5,810 bases of DNA from JBKHJZ01 sp046537875 (GTDB lineage: Bacteria; Actinomycetota; Acidimicrobiia; Acidimicrobiales; VFJN01): the NCBI GenBank assembly GCA_046537875.1, contig JBKHJZ010000199.1, forward strand, positions 1 through 5,810, in the 5' to 3' direction. Positions 1 to 5,751 of this stretch are shown piece after piece. How positions within the stretch are numbered: the first letter of the stretch is position 1; the number at the start of each line of letters is the position of its first letter. The notes beneath the pieces were generated by a model. That model was given only the letters and a program-made list of their open reading frames with translations. It was not told the origin of the DNA and searched no databases. The position numbers and the translations under genes are program-made.

Positions 1-820
1 CCGGCGCAAACGCGAGCGTGCCGGTGATCCGGGCCGCGAGCTCGTCGTGGGAGTCCGGATCCTCGCTGGTCACGATCACCGACCAGACGATGCCGCGCGG
101 GCCGACCGTCAGGGTCTCGGTGCCCTCGGCCACCACGTCCTCGCCGCGGCCGGGCAGGCCGCTCACCCGGTAGCGGATGCGCACGGTGGGGCGCCCGGCC
201 GCGGCCTCACCGTCGACCACCTCGATGGACACGCCGCCACCGAGCTCGTCGCCGGCTTCGGCGACCAGGTCTTGCGCGTAGCGCTCGAGGCCGGCCGCGT
301 CGGTGATGCCGGTCTCCGGTGCCGCCCGGACCTTGAGGTCGCTGACCCGCCCGGCCCGGTCCTGGCCGGCGGCGTAGAACACCGCACCGGCCCGGGCGGC
401 GTGGCGCGCCGAGTCGAGGAACCCGGGGACCTCCGGGGACGACCGCTCGAGGGCCGTGAGCACCTCCTCGGACAGGATCGTCGCCTCCCACCCCGGCGGC
501 ACCGCGACGCCGAACCCCAGCTGCGCCACGGGGATCGCCTGCCAGCCGTCGGGCGCCTCCACCTCGATGCCCCCCGTCCGCATGGTGGTCGTCGTGTCGG
601 CGGGAGCGGACTCCGAGCCCTCGGCCTCCCGGGCGGCGCCGCCGGGGTCATCGTCGTCGCCGTCGTCACCGCCGCAGGCCGCCACACCCACCACCAGCGC
701 CACGGCCAGCAGCGCGGCGAGAGCCAGCGAGGCGGTCGACCGCCCTGGGCGTGGCGGACGCCCCCACCCGGGGTGCGCCGGCCGGAGGCGCGCCGGCACC
801 GAGCGGGCCGTCACCGTCAC
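1..820 (-). CDS. Secreted lipoprotein with probable PsbP/DUF1795-like domain (3' end cut by window)
   Basis: I read this minus-strand frame by hand because it has no ATG near its start. It opens with GTG at 820-818, giving an N-terminus MTVTARSVPA, and stays open to the left edge (273 codons visible). Residues 29-48 are a hydrophobic signal segment ending in a lipobox, GVAAC-GG. Cys49 would be lipidated and anchor the protein to the outer face of the membrane. An Asp-rich linker (DDGDDDDP, 52-59) and a Thr run (TTTT) follow. The body contains GFGVAVPPGWEA, then alternating strands and helices ending near SHDELAARITGTLAFAP. The 'V.VPPGW' pattern and the closing 'TL.F' element resemble the PsbP/DUF1795 (Mog1-like) fold found in actinobacterial lipoproteins; that is inference. 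The GTG overlaps the stop of the acetyltransferase gene as GTGA, implying coupled translation. The n-region is long (about 28 residues), so GTG at 814 or 799 is a possible alternative start. Ligand or partner is unknown. Confidence 0.85.
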   Translation of the reverse strand, partial: MTVTARSVPARLRPAHPGWGRPPRPGRSTASLALAALLAVALVVGVAACGGDDGDDDDPGGAAREAEGSESAPADTTTTMRTGGIEVEAPDGWQAIPVAQLGFGVAVPPGWEATILSEEVLTALERSSPEVPGFLDSARHAARAGAVFYAAGQDRAGRVSDLKVRAAPETGITDAAGLERYAQDLVAEAGDELGGGVSIEVVDGEAAAGRPTVRIRYRVSGLPGRGEDVVAEGTETLTVGPRGIVWSVIVTSEDPDSHDELAARITGTLAFAP

Positions 821-1407
821 GCCAGCCACTCGGCGATCAGCTCGTCGCGGCGCTCGGCCCACTCCTCGGCGGTGATCGCGTAGCGCACGTGGTCCTCCCA
901 GACGCCGTTGATCTCCAGGTAGCGCAGCGCCGTGCCCTCGTCGCGCAGCTTCAGCTTCTCGACCACCCGGCGGCTGCGGTGGTTGCGGGGGATGATCGAG
1001 ATCTGCACCCGGTGGAGGCCCAACCGGTCGAAGGCGAACCGGACGACCAGCACGACGGCCTCGGGCATGTAGCCGTGGCCGGCCTCCGCCTCGTCGATCC
1101 AGTAGCCCACGTAGCACGACTGGAACGGGCCCCGCTGCACCGACGACAGGTTGATCTCGCCGCAGAACCGGTCGCCCAGGAAGACGCCGAACCCGTAGGC
1201 GGTGCCGAGCTGTCGCTCGCGCTCCCGGGCCGAGCACCGCATGGCGAAGGCCTCCGCCGACTCGACCACGTCGGGCATGCCGGGACTGCGGGCCGGCTCC
1301 CAGGGGGTGAGCCACTTCTCGTTGCGGCGGCGCACCTCGCGCCAGGCCGCGAAGTCGGTCGGGCGCAGCGGGCGCAGCAGGACGCGACGGCCCGCGAGCG
1401 TGGTCAT
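817..1407 (-). CDS. GNAT-family N-acetyltransferase, RimJ/RimL type
   Basis: The 196-residue product has the usual length and layout of RimJ/RimL-like GNAT enzymes, which move an acetyl group from acetyl-CoA to an amine, in RimJ/RimL the N-terminus of a ribosomal protein. The N-terminal strand VLLRPLRPTDFAAW (residues 9-22) is the typical family opening. Strands FGVFLGDRFCGEINL and YVGYWID (73-105) lead to the acetyl-CoA pyrophosphate loop EAGHGYMPEA (108-117), a variant of the Q/RxxGxG/A motif. Motif B is RNHRSRRVVEKLKL (141-154), and the C-terminal WEDHVRYAIT (170-179) matches the 'W.D...Y.I' end of the family. The ATG at 1407 overlaps the aminotransferase stop (ATGA, 1404-1407), and its own stop overlaps the lipoprotein GTG, so it is the middle of a translationally coupled trio. 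The substrate cannot be read from sequence; the ribosomal role is family knowledge, and small molecules are also acetylated by this group. Confidence 0.93.
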   Translation of the reverse strand: MTTLAGRRVLLRPLRPTDFAAWREVRRRNEKWLTPWEPARSPGMPDVVESAEAFAMRCSARERERQLGTAYGFGVFLGDRFCGEINLSSVQRGPFQSCYVGYWIDEAEAGHGYMPEAVVLVVRFAFDRLGLHRVQISIIPRNHRSRRVVEKLKLRDEGTALRYLEINGVWEDHVRYAITAEEWAERRDELIAEWLA

Positions 1408-2492
1408 GACCGCCCCAGCACCTCACCGAGGGCACCCAGCAGCAGCGCGACGTTGCGGGGCCGGGCCGTGTGCCCCATGCACCCGATGCGCCACACCCGC
1501 CCGGCGTAGTCGCCCAGGCCGCCGCCGATCTCGATGCCGTAGCGGCCGAGCAGGGTCGACCGCACGGCCGCCTCGTCGACCCCGTCGGGCACCCAGACCG
1601 TGGTCAGCTCGGGGAGCCGGTGACCGTCGGCGGCGAACAGCTCGAAGCCCAGCCCGGCGAGGCCCTCGTGCAGCAGCCGGCCGCACTCGGCGTGACGGGT
1701 TATGGCGGCGTCGAGACCCTCGTCGAGGATCGCACCCAGCCCGGCGTGCAACGACCGGACCATCGCCACGGGCGCCGTGTGGTGGTAGGTGCGTGCGCCG
1801 GTGGCCGGCCCCGTGTAGCGGCCGAGCATCCGGAGGTCCAGGTACCAGCTCCGGCTCCGCTCGACCAGCCGCTCGCGCGCCCGCTCGCTGACCGTGAGCG
1901 GCGCGAGGCCGGGTGCAACCCCCAGGCACTTCTGCGTGCCCGAGTACGCGATGTCGACACCCCACCCGTCGACGTCCACCTCGATGCCCCCCAGGCTGGT
2001 GACGCAGTCCACCAGCAGCAGGGCGTCGCCCTTCGCCTCGCCCAGGGGGGCGATGTCGGAGCGCACGCCGGTCGACGTCTCGGCGTGGACCACGCCGATC
2101 ACCTTCGGCGCCGGGTGCGCGGCGACCAAGGCCTCCGGGTCGACCGGCTTGCCCCACGGCACCTCCACCGGCACCACCTCGGCCCCGCAGCGGGCGGCGA
2201 CATCGCACATCCGCCGACCGAACACGCCGTTGACCCCGATGACCACCACGTCGCCGGGGTCGACGACGTTGACGAGCGCGGCCTCCATGCCGGCCGACCC
2301 GGTGCCGGAGATCGGCAGCGTCATCGGGTTCGAGGTGCGGAAGACGGTGCGGAGGCGCTCGCAGGTGTCGTCGAGCAGCGCCACGAACTCGGGGTCGAGG
2401 TGGCCGAGCATCGGTCGGCCGAGCGCCTCGGTGGCCTCGGGGTACGGGTTGCAGGGCCCCGGCCCCATCAGGATCCGGTCGGAGATGGGCAT
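1404..2492 (-). CDS. PLP-dependent class V aminotransferase, alanine/serine-glyoxylate (AGXT) type
   Basis: A 362-residue fold-type I PLP enzyme, full length for this family. It probably transfers the amino group of alanine or serine to glyoxylate, giving glycine and pyruvate or hydroxypyruvate in the cytosol. MGPGPCNPYPEA (9-20) is the standard N-terminal substrate loop. SGTGSAGMEAALVN (62-75) forms the cofactor phosphate loop. Asp162 in VDCVTSLGG pairs with the pyridine nitrogen. Lys188 in YSGTQKCLGVAPG is the Schiff-base lysine. YHHT (236-239) and Arg335 in WRIGCMGH match residues that bind cofactor phosphate and substrate carboxylate in human AGXT. IEIGGGLG (320-327) is also an AGXT hallmark. 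A GAGG lies 4 bases before the ATG (2497-2500), supporting this start. It follows the phosphatase gene after 60 bases and overlaps the acetyltransferase start by 4. Whether serine, alanine or aspartate is the preferred donor cannot be told from sequence. Confidence 0.93.
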   Translation of the reverse strand: MPISDRILMGPGPCNPYPEATEALGRPMLGHLDPEFVALLDDTCERLRTVFRTSNPMTLPISGTGSAGMEAALVNVVDPGDVVVIGVNGVFGRRMCDVAARCGAEVVPVEVPWGKPVDPEALVAAHPAPKVIGVVHAETSTGVRSDIAPLGEAKGDALLLVDCVTSLGGIEVDVDGWGVDIAYSGTQKCLGVAPGLAPLTVSERARERLVERSRSWYLDLRMLGRYTGPATGARTYHHTAPVAMVRSLHAGLGAILDEGLDAAITRHAECGRLLHEGLAGLGFELFAADGHRLPELTTVWVPDGVDEAAVRSTLLGRYGIEIGGGLGDYAGRVWRIGCMGHTARPRNVALLLGALGEVLGRS

Positions 2493-2552
2493 GCGGCCTC
2501 GAACGGTAGCGAGCGTGCGCGCTGCCAGGGGAAAGCCGCGGAGATCGGGCTG
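2493..2552 (-). promoter_or_regulatory. Spacer between phosphatase and aminotransferase genes, possible weak promoter
   Basis: This 60-base gap is the largest inside the minus-strand run. Read on the minus strand it holds TACCGT (2508-2503), which fits the actinobacterial TANNNT -10 pattern, and GAGG (2500-2497), a short ribosome-binding match 4 bases before the ATG. The two do not fit together well: a start point 6-7 bases after TACCGT would fall past most of the GAGG. One of them is therefore probably chance. No clear -35 or terminator hairpin was found, so read-through from the phosphatase gene remains likely. Confidence 0.25.
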
Positions 2553-3488
2553 CTATCCGCCCCCCGGCACCAGGCTGAGGGCGAGACCGTCGAGGATGTC
2601 GGCCTCCGACACGATCATCTCGTCGAAGCCGAGGCGGCGGAACAGGGAGACCAGGACGCAGCATCCGCCCACGATCACATCGGCCCGGGCCTCCTCCAGG
2701 CCCGGGTTGTGGATGCGCTGGGCCCGGGTCTCGGTGGCGAGGGTGCGGAACACGTCCTCGGCCGCCTCGTGGGTGAGGCGGAAGTGGTGGATGCGGTCGC
2801 GGTCGTAGGTCTCGAGCCCGATCTCCACCGCCGCCACCGTGGTGACCGTGCCGGCCAGCCCGACCAGCGTGCGGGCGCCGCCGACCCTGGGAACCGCCCG
2901 CAGCACGTCGTCGAGGTGGGCGTCGATCACGCTCAGGCAGGCCGCCAGCTCCTCGGGCTGCGGCGGGTCGTGGTGGAGGTAGGCCTCGGTGAGCCGCACG
3001 CACCCGACGTCCACCGACACCACGCCGTCGACGCCGTCGGCGCCGTCGGCGCCGAGGATGAACTCGGTGGAGCCCCCGCCGATGTCGACCACCAGGTACG
3101 GGCCCAGCGCAGGATCCAGCTCGCTGGTGGCGCCGATGAACGCGAGCCGCCCCTCCTCGTCGCCGCTGAGCAGCTCGGGGCGCACGCCCACCAGGTCCTC
3201 GACCGCGTCGAAGAACTCGTCGCGGTTCCCCGCGTCGCGGGCCGCGGAGGTGGCCGCCACCCGCAGCCGGGAGACGCCGTGCCGGTCGAGCGCGCCCCGG
3301 TAGTCCCGCAGGCAGGCGAGCGTGCGGTCCACGGCCTCGTCGGCGAGCCGGCCCGTCGCACCTACCCCCTGACCCAGGCGCGTGATCGTGTTGCGACGGT
3401 CGAGGATGTCGAGCCCGCCGTCGACCGGGCGGGCCACCAGGACGCGGGTCGAGTTCGTGCCGAGATCGAGCGATGCCACCGCCGTCAT
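2553..3488 (-). CDS. ppx: Ppx/GppA-family exopolyphosphatase / pppGpp phosphohydrolase
   Basis: A 311-residue ASKHA-fold phosphatase. The family removes terminal phosphate from polyphosphate or the 5' phosphate from pppGpp, linking phosphate stores and stringent signalling. SLDLGTNSTRVLVA (6-19) is the phosphate-1 loop, RLGQGVGATGRL (37-48) is a family signature, and RVAATSAARDAGN (76-88) follows. SGDEEGRLAF (108-117) contains the acidic pair (E111/E112) equivalent to the catalytic Glu region. VVDIGGGSTEFI (133-144) is the phosphate-2 loop, VGLAGTVTTVAA (209-220) is typical of the second domain, and VSEADILDGLAL (293-304) closes the fold. It is the short two-domain form without the C-terminal HD domain of E. 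coli Ppx, like actinobacterial Ppx proteins. It starts 11 bases after the DUF501 stop, matching the Rv1025-Rv1026 order. No strong ribosome-binding site precedes the ATG, so translation may depend on the upstream gene. Sequence does not separate polyphosphate from pppGpp as substrate. Confidence 0.93.
   Translation of the reverse strand: MTAVASLDLGTNSTRVLVARPVDGGLDILDRRNTITRLGQGVGATGRLADEAVDRTLACLRDYRGALDRHGVSRLRVAATSAARDAGNRDEFFDAVEDLVGVRPELLSGDEEGRLAFIGATSELDPALGPYLVVDIGGGSTEFILGADGADGVDGVVSVDVGCVRLTEAYLHHDPPQPEELAACLSVIDAHLDDVLRAVPRVGGARTLVGLAGTVTTVAAVEIGLETYDRDRIHHFRLTHEAAEDVFRTLATETRAQRIHNPGLEEARADVIVGGCCVLVSLFRRLGFDEMIVSEADILDGLALSLVPGGG
3027..3053 (-). repeat. Three tandem 9-base units inside the phosphatase gene
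   Basis: Read on the coding strand the units are GGCGCCGAC, GGCGCCGAC and GGCGTCGAC, followed by a partial fourth unit starting GGCGT. They encode GAD-GAD-GVD (residues 146-154), directly after the conserved phosphate-2 loop and before VSVDVGCVRL. The frame is kept, because the unit is a multiple of three. Slippage would lengthen a Gly/Asp loop without breaking the protein. Confidence 0.8.
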
Positions 3489-3499
3489 GGGGGCCGACG

Positions 3500-3976
3500 C
3501 TACCGGCCCTCCCCCGCCGCCAACCGCTCGTGCACCCAGCGGCCCACCGGGTCGTCACCGCCCGCCAGGAACCAGGCGTAGTGCGCGTGCAGGCACTTCA
3601 CGCCCCGGCGGGTGCCGCCCACCCCGCCGGACGGCACGGGACCGCTGTGCCCCGGCGGCAGGGCCGCATCGCGCTCTGCGGCGTAGCGCGCGTGGGCGTC
3701 GGCCAGCTCGGCGGCGTCGACCTCGGCCTCGGCGCGGGCGACGCCCCCGGCGGCCTCGAGCCGCGAGACCTGGGTGCGCTCCGGCTCGCCCACGAGCCAG
3801 AAGCGGGTGGGCATGGGGGTGCCGTCGTCGAGGAGCGGCGCGTTGCGGATGACCAGCGGCGAGCCGTCCTGCCGGCGGACCACGACCTCGAACGCGCCCT
3901 GCGGCGGCCGTCCGAGCGCCCTCTCGACCGCGGCCACATCCCCGGGCCGGGTGCTCGTCACGCGTCGAGCGGGCAT
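3500..3976 (-). CDS. DUF501 protein, partner gene of the FtsB-Ppx cluster
   Basis: Starting at ATG 3976 the product is 158 residues (MPARRVTSTRPGDVAAVERALGRPP...), about the usual size for DUF501. The family has no established reaction. Hallmarks seen are VERALGRPPQGAFEVVVR near the N-terminus, PLLDDGTPMPTRFWLVGEPE in the middle, the SRLEAAGGV segment and the C-terminal RVKCLH-like stretch RGVKCLHAHYAWFLAGGDDPVGRW. The upstream ATG at 4114 is in frame, but the extra 46 residues are low-complexity, lie outside the family alignment and would run past the start of the divergent desaturase gene, so I reject it; GTG at 3961 is a possible shorter start. The position usually holding a Cys-x-Cys (RCPCG in many members, from memory) reads RRQDG here, while the KCLH cysteine remains. 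It lies 11 bases before the phosphatase gene, as in M. tuberculosis Rv1025-Rv1026. Confidence 0.88.
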   Translation of the reverse strand: MPARRVTSTRPGDVAAVERALGRPPQGAFEVVVRRQDGSPLVIRNAPLLDDGTPMPTRFWLVGEPERTQVSRLEAAGGVARAEAEVDAAELADAHARYAAERDAALPPGHSGPVPSGGVGGTRRGVKCLHAHYAWFLAGGDDPVGRWVHERLAAGEGR

Positions 3977-3978
3977 GC

Positions 3979-3991
3979 CGCGAGTCTCGCG
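3979..3991. promoter_or_regulatory. Perfect palindrome abutting the DUF501 start
   Basis: CGCGAG-T-CTCGCG is a perfect 6-base inverted repeat around one central base, only 2 bases before the DUF501 ATG. It could be an operator half or a short leader hairpin. On the minus strand GAGACT inside it lies 6 bases before the ATG and loosely fits an xANNNT -10 for a leaderless start. In DNA this GC-rich, short palindromes also arise by chance. Confidence 0.3.
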
Positions 3992-4074
3992 CCGCACCGG
4001 CCGGTCCCCGAGCCCCGGTGTTGCCGCCGCCCGCAGCGGAAGGGGGCGGAGCTCGGCAGGCGCGCTCGCATGCC

Positions 4075-4090
4075 TACCGACCAGTAGGTA
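4075..4090. promoter_or_regulatory. TetR-type operator candidate upstream of the desaturase
   Basis: TACCGACCAGTAGGTA is a 16-base pseudo-palindrome with 6 of 8 base pairs symmetric (mismatches at the fifth pair and at the centre). The TACCgaCC...GGTA form is typical of operators bound by TetR-family lipid regulators. From memory, the Thermus PfmR consensus is TACCGACCGNTNGGTN, which differs at one fixed base. The site ends 11 bases before the desaturase ATG and overlaps the first two bases of the proposed -10. A bound repressor would therefore block initiation. No regulator gene lies in this window. The site is in the divergent spacer (3977-4101) and could also act on DUF501. Confidence 0.55.
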
Positions 4091-4094
4091 GGGT
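4089..4094 (+). promoter_or_regulatory. Candidate -10 element for leaderless desaturase mRNA
   Basis: TAGGGT fits TANNNT and ends 7 bases before the A of the ATG at 4102, the spacing expected when transcription begins at the start codon itself. No good -35 is visible; the best placement, CTCGCA at 4065-4070, matches TTGACA weakly. The competing reading is that TAGGTAGGG (4085-4093) serves as a ribosome-binding site, with transcription starting further upstream. Confidence 0.4.
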
Positions 4095-4101
4095 AGCGGC
4101 C

Positions 4102-5061
4102 ATGACCGCCGCAACGGACCCGCCCATGGCAGACACCGCCGTCCTCGACGAGCTCGAGCCCGTGGTCGCCGAGCTGCTCGAACGCCACCTCGCCCAGGCC
4201 AAGGAGTGGTTCCCCCACGAGCTCGTCCCGTGGGGCCGGGGTGAGGACTTCGACCCGGACTGGGAGTGGTCGCCCGAGGACTCCTGGCTGCCGGCAGAGG
4301 TGCGGTCGAGCCTGTTCGTCAACCTGCTCACCGAGGACAACCTGCCGCACTACTTCCGCACCATCGAGTCGATGTTCGGCCGCTGGTCGGCCTGGGGCGA
4401 GTGGAACCGCCGCTGGACGGCCGAGGAGGGCCGGCACTCGATCGTCATCCGCGACTACCTCACGGTCACCCGGGCGATCGACCCCGTCGCCCTGGAGCGG
4501 GCCCGCATGGCCCAGGTGAGCACCGGGAGGGTGCCCGAACCCGACACCCCCTACGAGGGCCTGGTGTACGTGACGCTGCAGGAGCTGGCCACCCGCATCG
4601 CGCACCACAACACCGGCAAGCTGGTCGACGACCGCCCCGGCTACGAGGTCATGAAGCGGGTGGCGGCGGACGAGAACCGGCATCACCTCTTCTACCGCGA
4701 CCTCTGCTCCGCCGCCCTCGAGCTCGACCCGTCCGGCATGGTGCGGGCCATCGAGCGCCAGGTTCGCGAGTTCGAGATGCCGGGCACCGGCATCCTCGAC
4801 TTCGAGGAGCACGCGCGTGCCATCGCCCGCGCCGGCATCTACGACTTCGCGATCCACCACGACCAGATCCTCCAGCCGGTGGTGGTCCGCCACTGGGCGG
4901 TCGAGGAGCTGACCGGGCTCGACGACGCAGCGGAGCACGCCCGCGACGCCCTGCTCGCCCGGGTCGAGCGCATCGGCCGGGTCGGCCGGCGCCTGGCCCG
5001 ACACCGCGGGGAGACGGCCGGCGCGCAGCACGGCACGCCGGCGGTGGGCGCACCGGCCTGA
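4102..5061 (+). CDS. Soluble diiron acyl-[acyl-carrier-protein] desaturase
   Basis: A 319-residue protein of the fatty-acid desaturase type 2 family, which includes the plant stearoyl-ACP desaturases and mycobacterial DesA1/DesA2. Members use O2 and electrons from ferredoxin to insert a cis double bond into ACP-bound acyl chains. All expected iron ligands are present: Glu78 in LLTEDNLPHY, Glu109 and His112 in AEEGRH, Glu161 in LQELATRIAHHN, and Glu191 and His194 in ADENRH. WFPHELVPWGRGEDF (36-50) is the usual N-terminal signature, and FGRWSAWGEWNRRWTAEEGRH (92-112) leads into the second helix. There is no signal peptide or membrane segment, so it is cytosolic. The ATG at 4102 follows the promoter/operator elements; the longer frame from 4018 adds only low-complexity sequence. 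The last 20 residues are an Ala/Gly/Pro-rich tail. It is the only plus-strand gene here, sitting between ftsB and DUF501. Chain length and double-bond position cannot be read from sequence. Confidence 0.94.
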   Translation: MTAATDPPMADTAVLDELEPVVAELLERHLAQAKEWFPHELVPWGRGEDFDPDWEWSPEDSWLPAEVRSSLFVNLLTEDNLPHYFRTIESMFGRWSAWGEWNRRWTAEEGRHSIVIRDYLTVTRAIDPVALERARMAQVSTGRVPEPDTPYEGLVYVTLQELATRIAHHNTGKLVDDRPGYEVMKRVAADENRHHLFYRDLCSAALELDPSGMVRAIERQVREFEMPGTGILDFEEHARAIARAGIYDFAIHHDQILQPVVVRHWAVEELTGLDDAAEHARDALLARVERIGRVGRRLARHRGETAGAQHGTPAVGAPA

Positions 5062-5083
5062 CCGCGGGGCGCGCCGCGGTCAG
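5058..5083. terminator. Bidirectional terminator hairpin holding both stop codons
   Basis: CTGACCGCGG (5058-5067) and CCGCGGTCAG (5074-5083) form a perfect 10-base inverted repeat around the 6-base loop GGCGCG. The desaturase TGA (5059-5061) lies in the left arm, and the ftsB TGA (minus, 5082-5080) lies at the mirror position in the right arm. Only 18 bases separate the two convergent genes. No T-run follows on either side, so this would be the stem-only type seen in GC-rich actinobacteria. Confidence 0.65.
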
Positions 5084-5751
5084 CCGTCGTCGGCCCGGGG
5101 CGGCGGGGCCACGCTGTAGGACTCCTCGCCGGGCTTCACGTAGCCATACTCCCGCCGGGCCATCTCCTCGATCGTCCCCGGGTCCCGCAGATCGTCGATC
5201 CGCCGCTCGAGCCGTTCGTTCTCCCGGGTCAGCACCTCGAGCTGCTCCTCGCCCCGGTTCCGCGCGTTCCACTGGTCGAGCACGGTGCGCACCGGGAACA
5301 CCGCGTACACCAGCACGCCGACCAGGGCCACCACCAGCGCCACCGCCCCGACCATCAGCCCCACCCTGCGGAGCCGCGCGGTGCGCCGCGCCCGGACCTC
5401 CTCGTCGGCACCCCTGAGCCGCTCGCCGAGGCGCAGCCTGCCGAGCGACCTCGCCAGCCTCCGCCGCCCCGTGACACGGCGCCGCCATCTCGTCGCCCGC
5501 CCGCGCGCCTTCCGGGCCACACCGTCGGGCGCCGCGGCGGCGGTCGGCGCCGGGGACGCGGCACCGCCCCGGGGGGTGGCCGGCGGCGCCGTCTCACGCG
5601 TGTCCGGTTCGGGGACGACCCTGCCGTAGGCGAAGGGAGCACCGCGCGCCTCCCACAGGCCCGGGCCGGACGCGGGCGAGGGTCGCTCGCCGGCCGCTCC
5701 CTCGGTCACGGGTCGACCCGTGCGAGCCCGGGGCCGCGGGGCCCCGGTCAT
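5080..5751 (-). CDS. ftsB: FtsB/DivIC-like septum formation protein
   Basis: A single-pass membrane protein of the FtsB/DivIC (septum formation initiator) family, which forms a coiled-coil complex with FtsQ/FtsL-type proteins at the division site. From ATG 5751 it has 223 residues. Residues 1-129 are Pro/Ala/Arg-rich, presumably disordered and cytoplasmic, becoming strongly basic at 79-129. A membrane helix spans about 130-152 (VGLMVGAVALVVALVGVLVYAV). A charged, Leu-spaced coiled coil follows (about 155-190, with EEQLEVLTRENERLERRIDDL). The extracellular hallmark DPGTIEEMARREYGYVKPGEESY lies at 190-212. The start is uncertain: the same frame is open from 5752 to the right edge (reading ...ADRSIDPADAPTV), with similar composition and no ribosome-binding site before the ATG. 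The gene may therefore begin outside the window. In M. tuberculosis the homologue Rv1024 sits directly before DUF501 and ppx; here the desaturase intervenes. Confidence 0.88.
   Translation of the reverse strand: MTGAPRPRARTGRPVTEGAAGERPSPASGPGLWEARGAPFAYGRVVPEPDTRETAPPATPRGGAASPAPTAAAAPDGVARKARGRATRWRRRVTGRRRLARSLGRLRLGERLRGADEEVRARRTARLRRVGLMVGAVALVVALVGVLVYAVFPVRTVLDQWNARNRGEEQLEVLTRENERLERRIDDLRDPGTIEEMARREYGYVKPGEESYSVAPPPRADDG

Noticed and set aside
47..883. 278-codon plus-strand open frame opposite the lipoprotein
   Set aside because: It is low-complexity with no domain, while the opposite strand reads a lipobox and a folded-domain-like sequence.
2509..2552. Terminator between the phosphatase and aminotransferase genes
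   Set aside because: Only a short CCGCGG self-complementary core is present, with no stem long enough and no T-run.
1423..3558. 711-codon minus-strand open frame crossing the aminotransferase and phosphatase genes
   Set aside because: It is Arg/Gly/Pro-rich low-complexity sequence, shifted against two genes with clear catalytic motifs. It is a GC-bias shadow.
1470..3581. 703-codon plus-strand open frame antisense to the same genes
   Set aside because: Its codons mirror those of the real minus-strand genes, and it shows His/Asp/Val-rich shadow composition with no recognisable domain.
4018..4101. Longer desaturase start at ATG 4018
   Set aside because: The extra 28 residues are Gly/Ala/Arg-rich and would translate the operator and -10 element; ATG 4102 fits the family start better.
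3977..4114. Longer DUF501 start at ATG 4114
   Set aside because: The added 46 residues lie outside the family pattern and would cross the divergent promoter/operator and the desaturase start.
3958..5031. 357-codon minus-strand open frame antisense to the desaturase
   Set aside because: The plus strand has all diiron ligands in order. The antisense product has no family motif and would overlap the DUF501 start.
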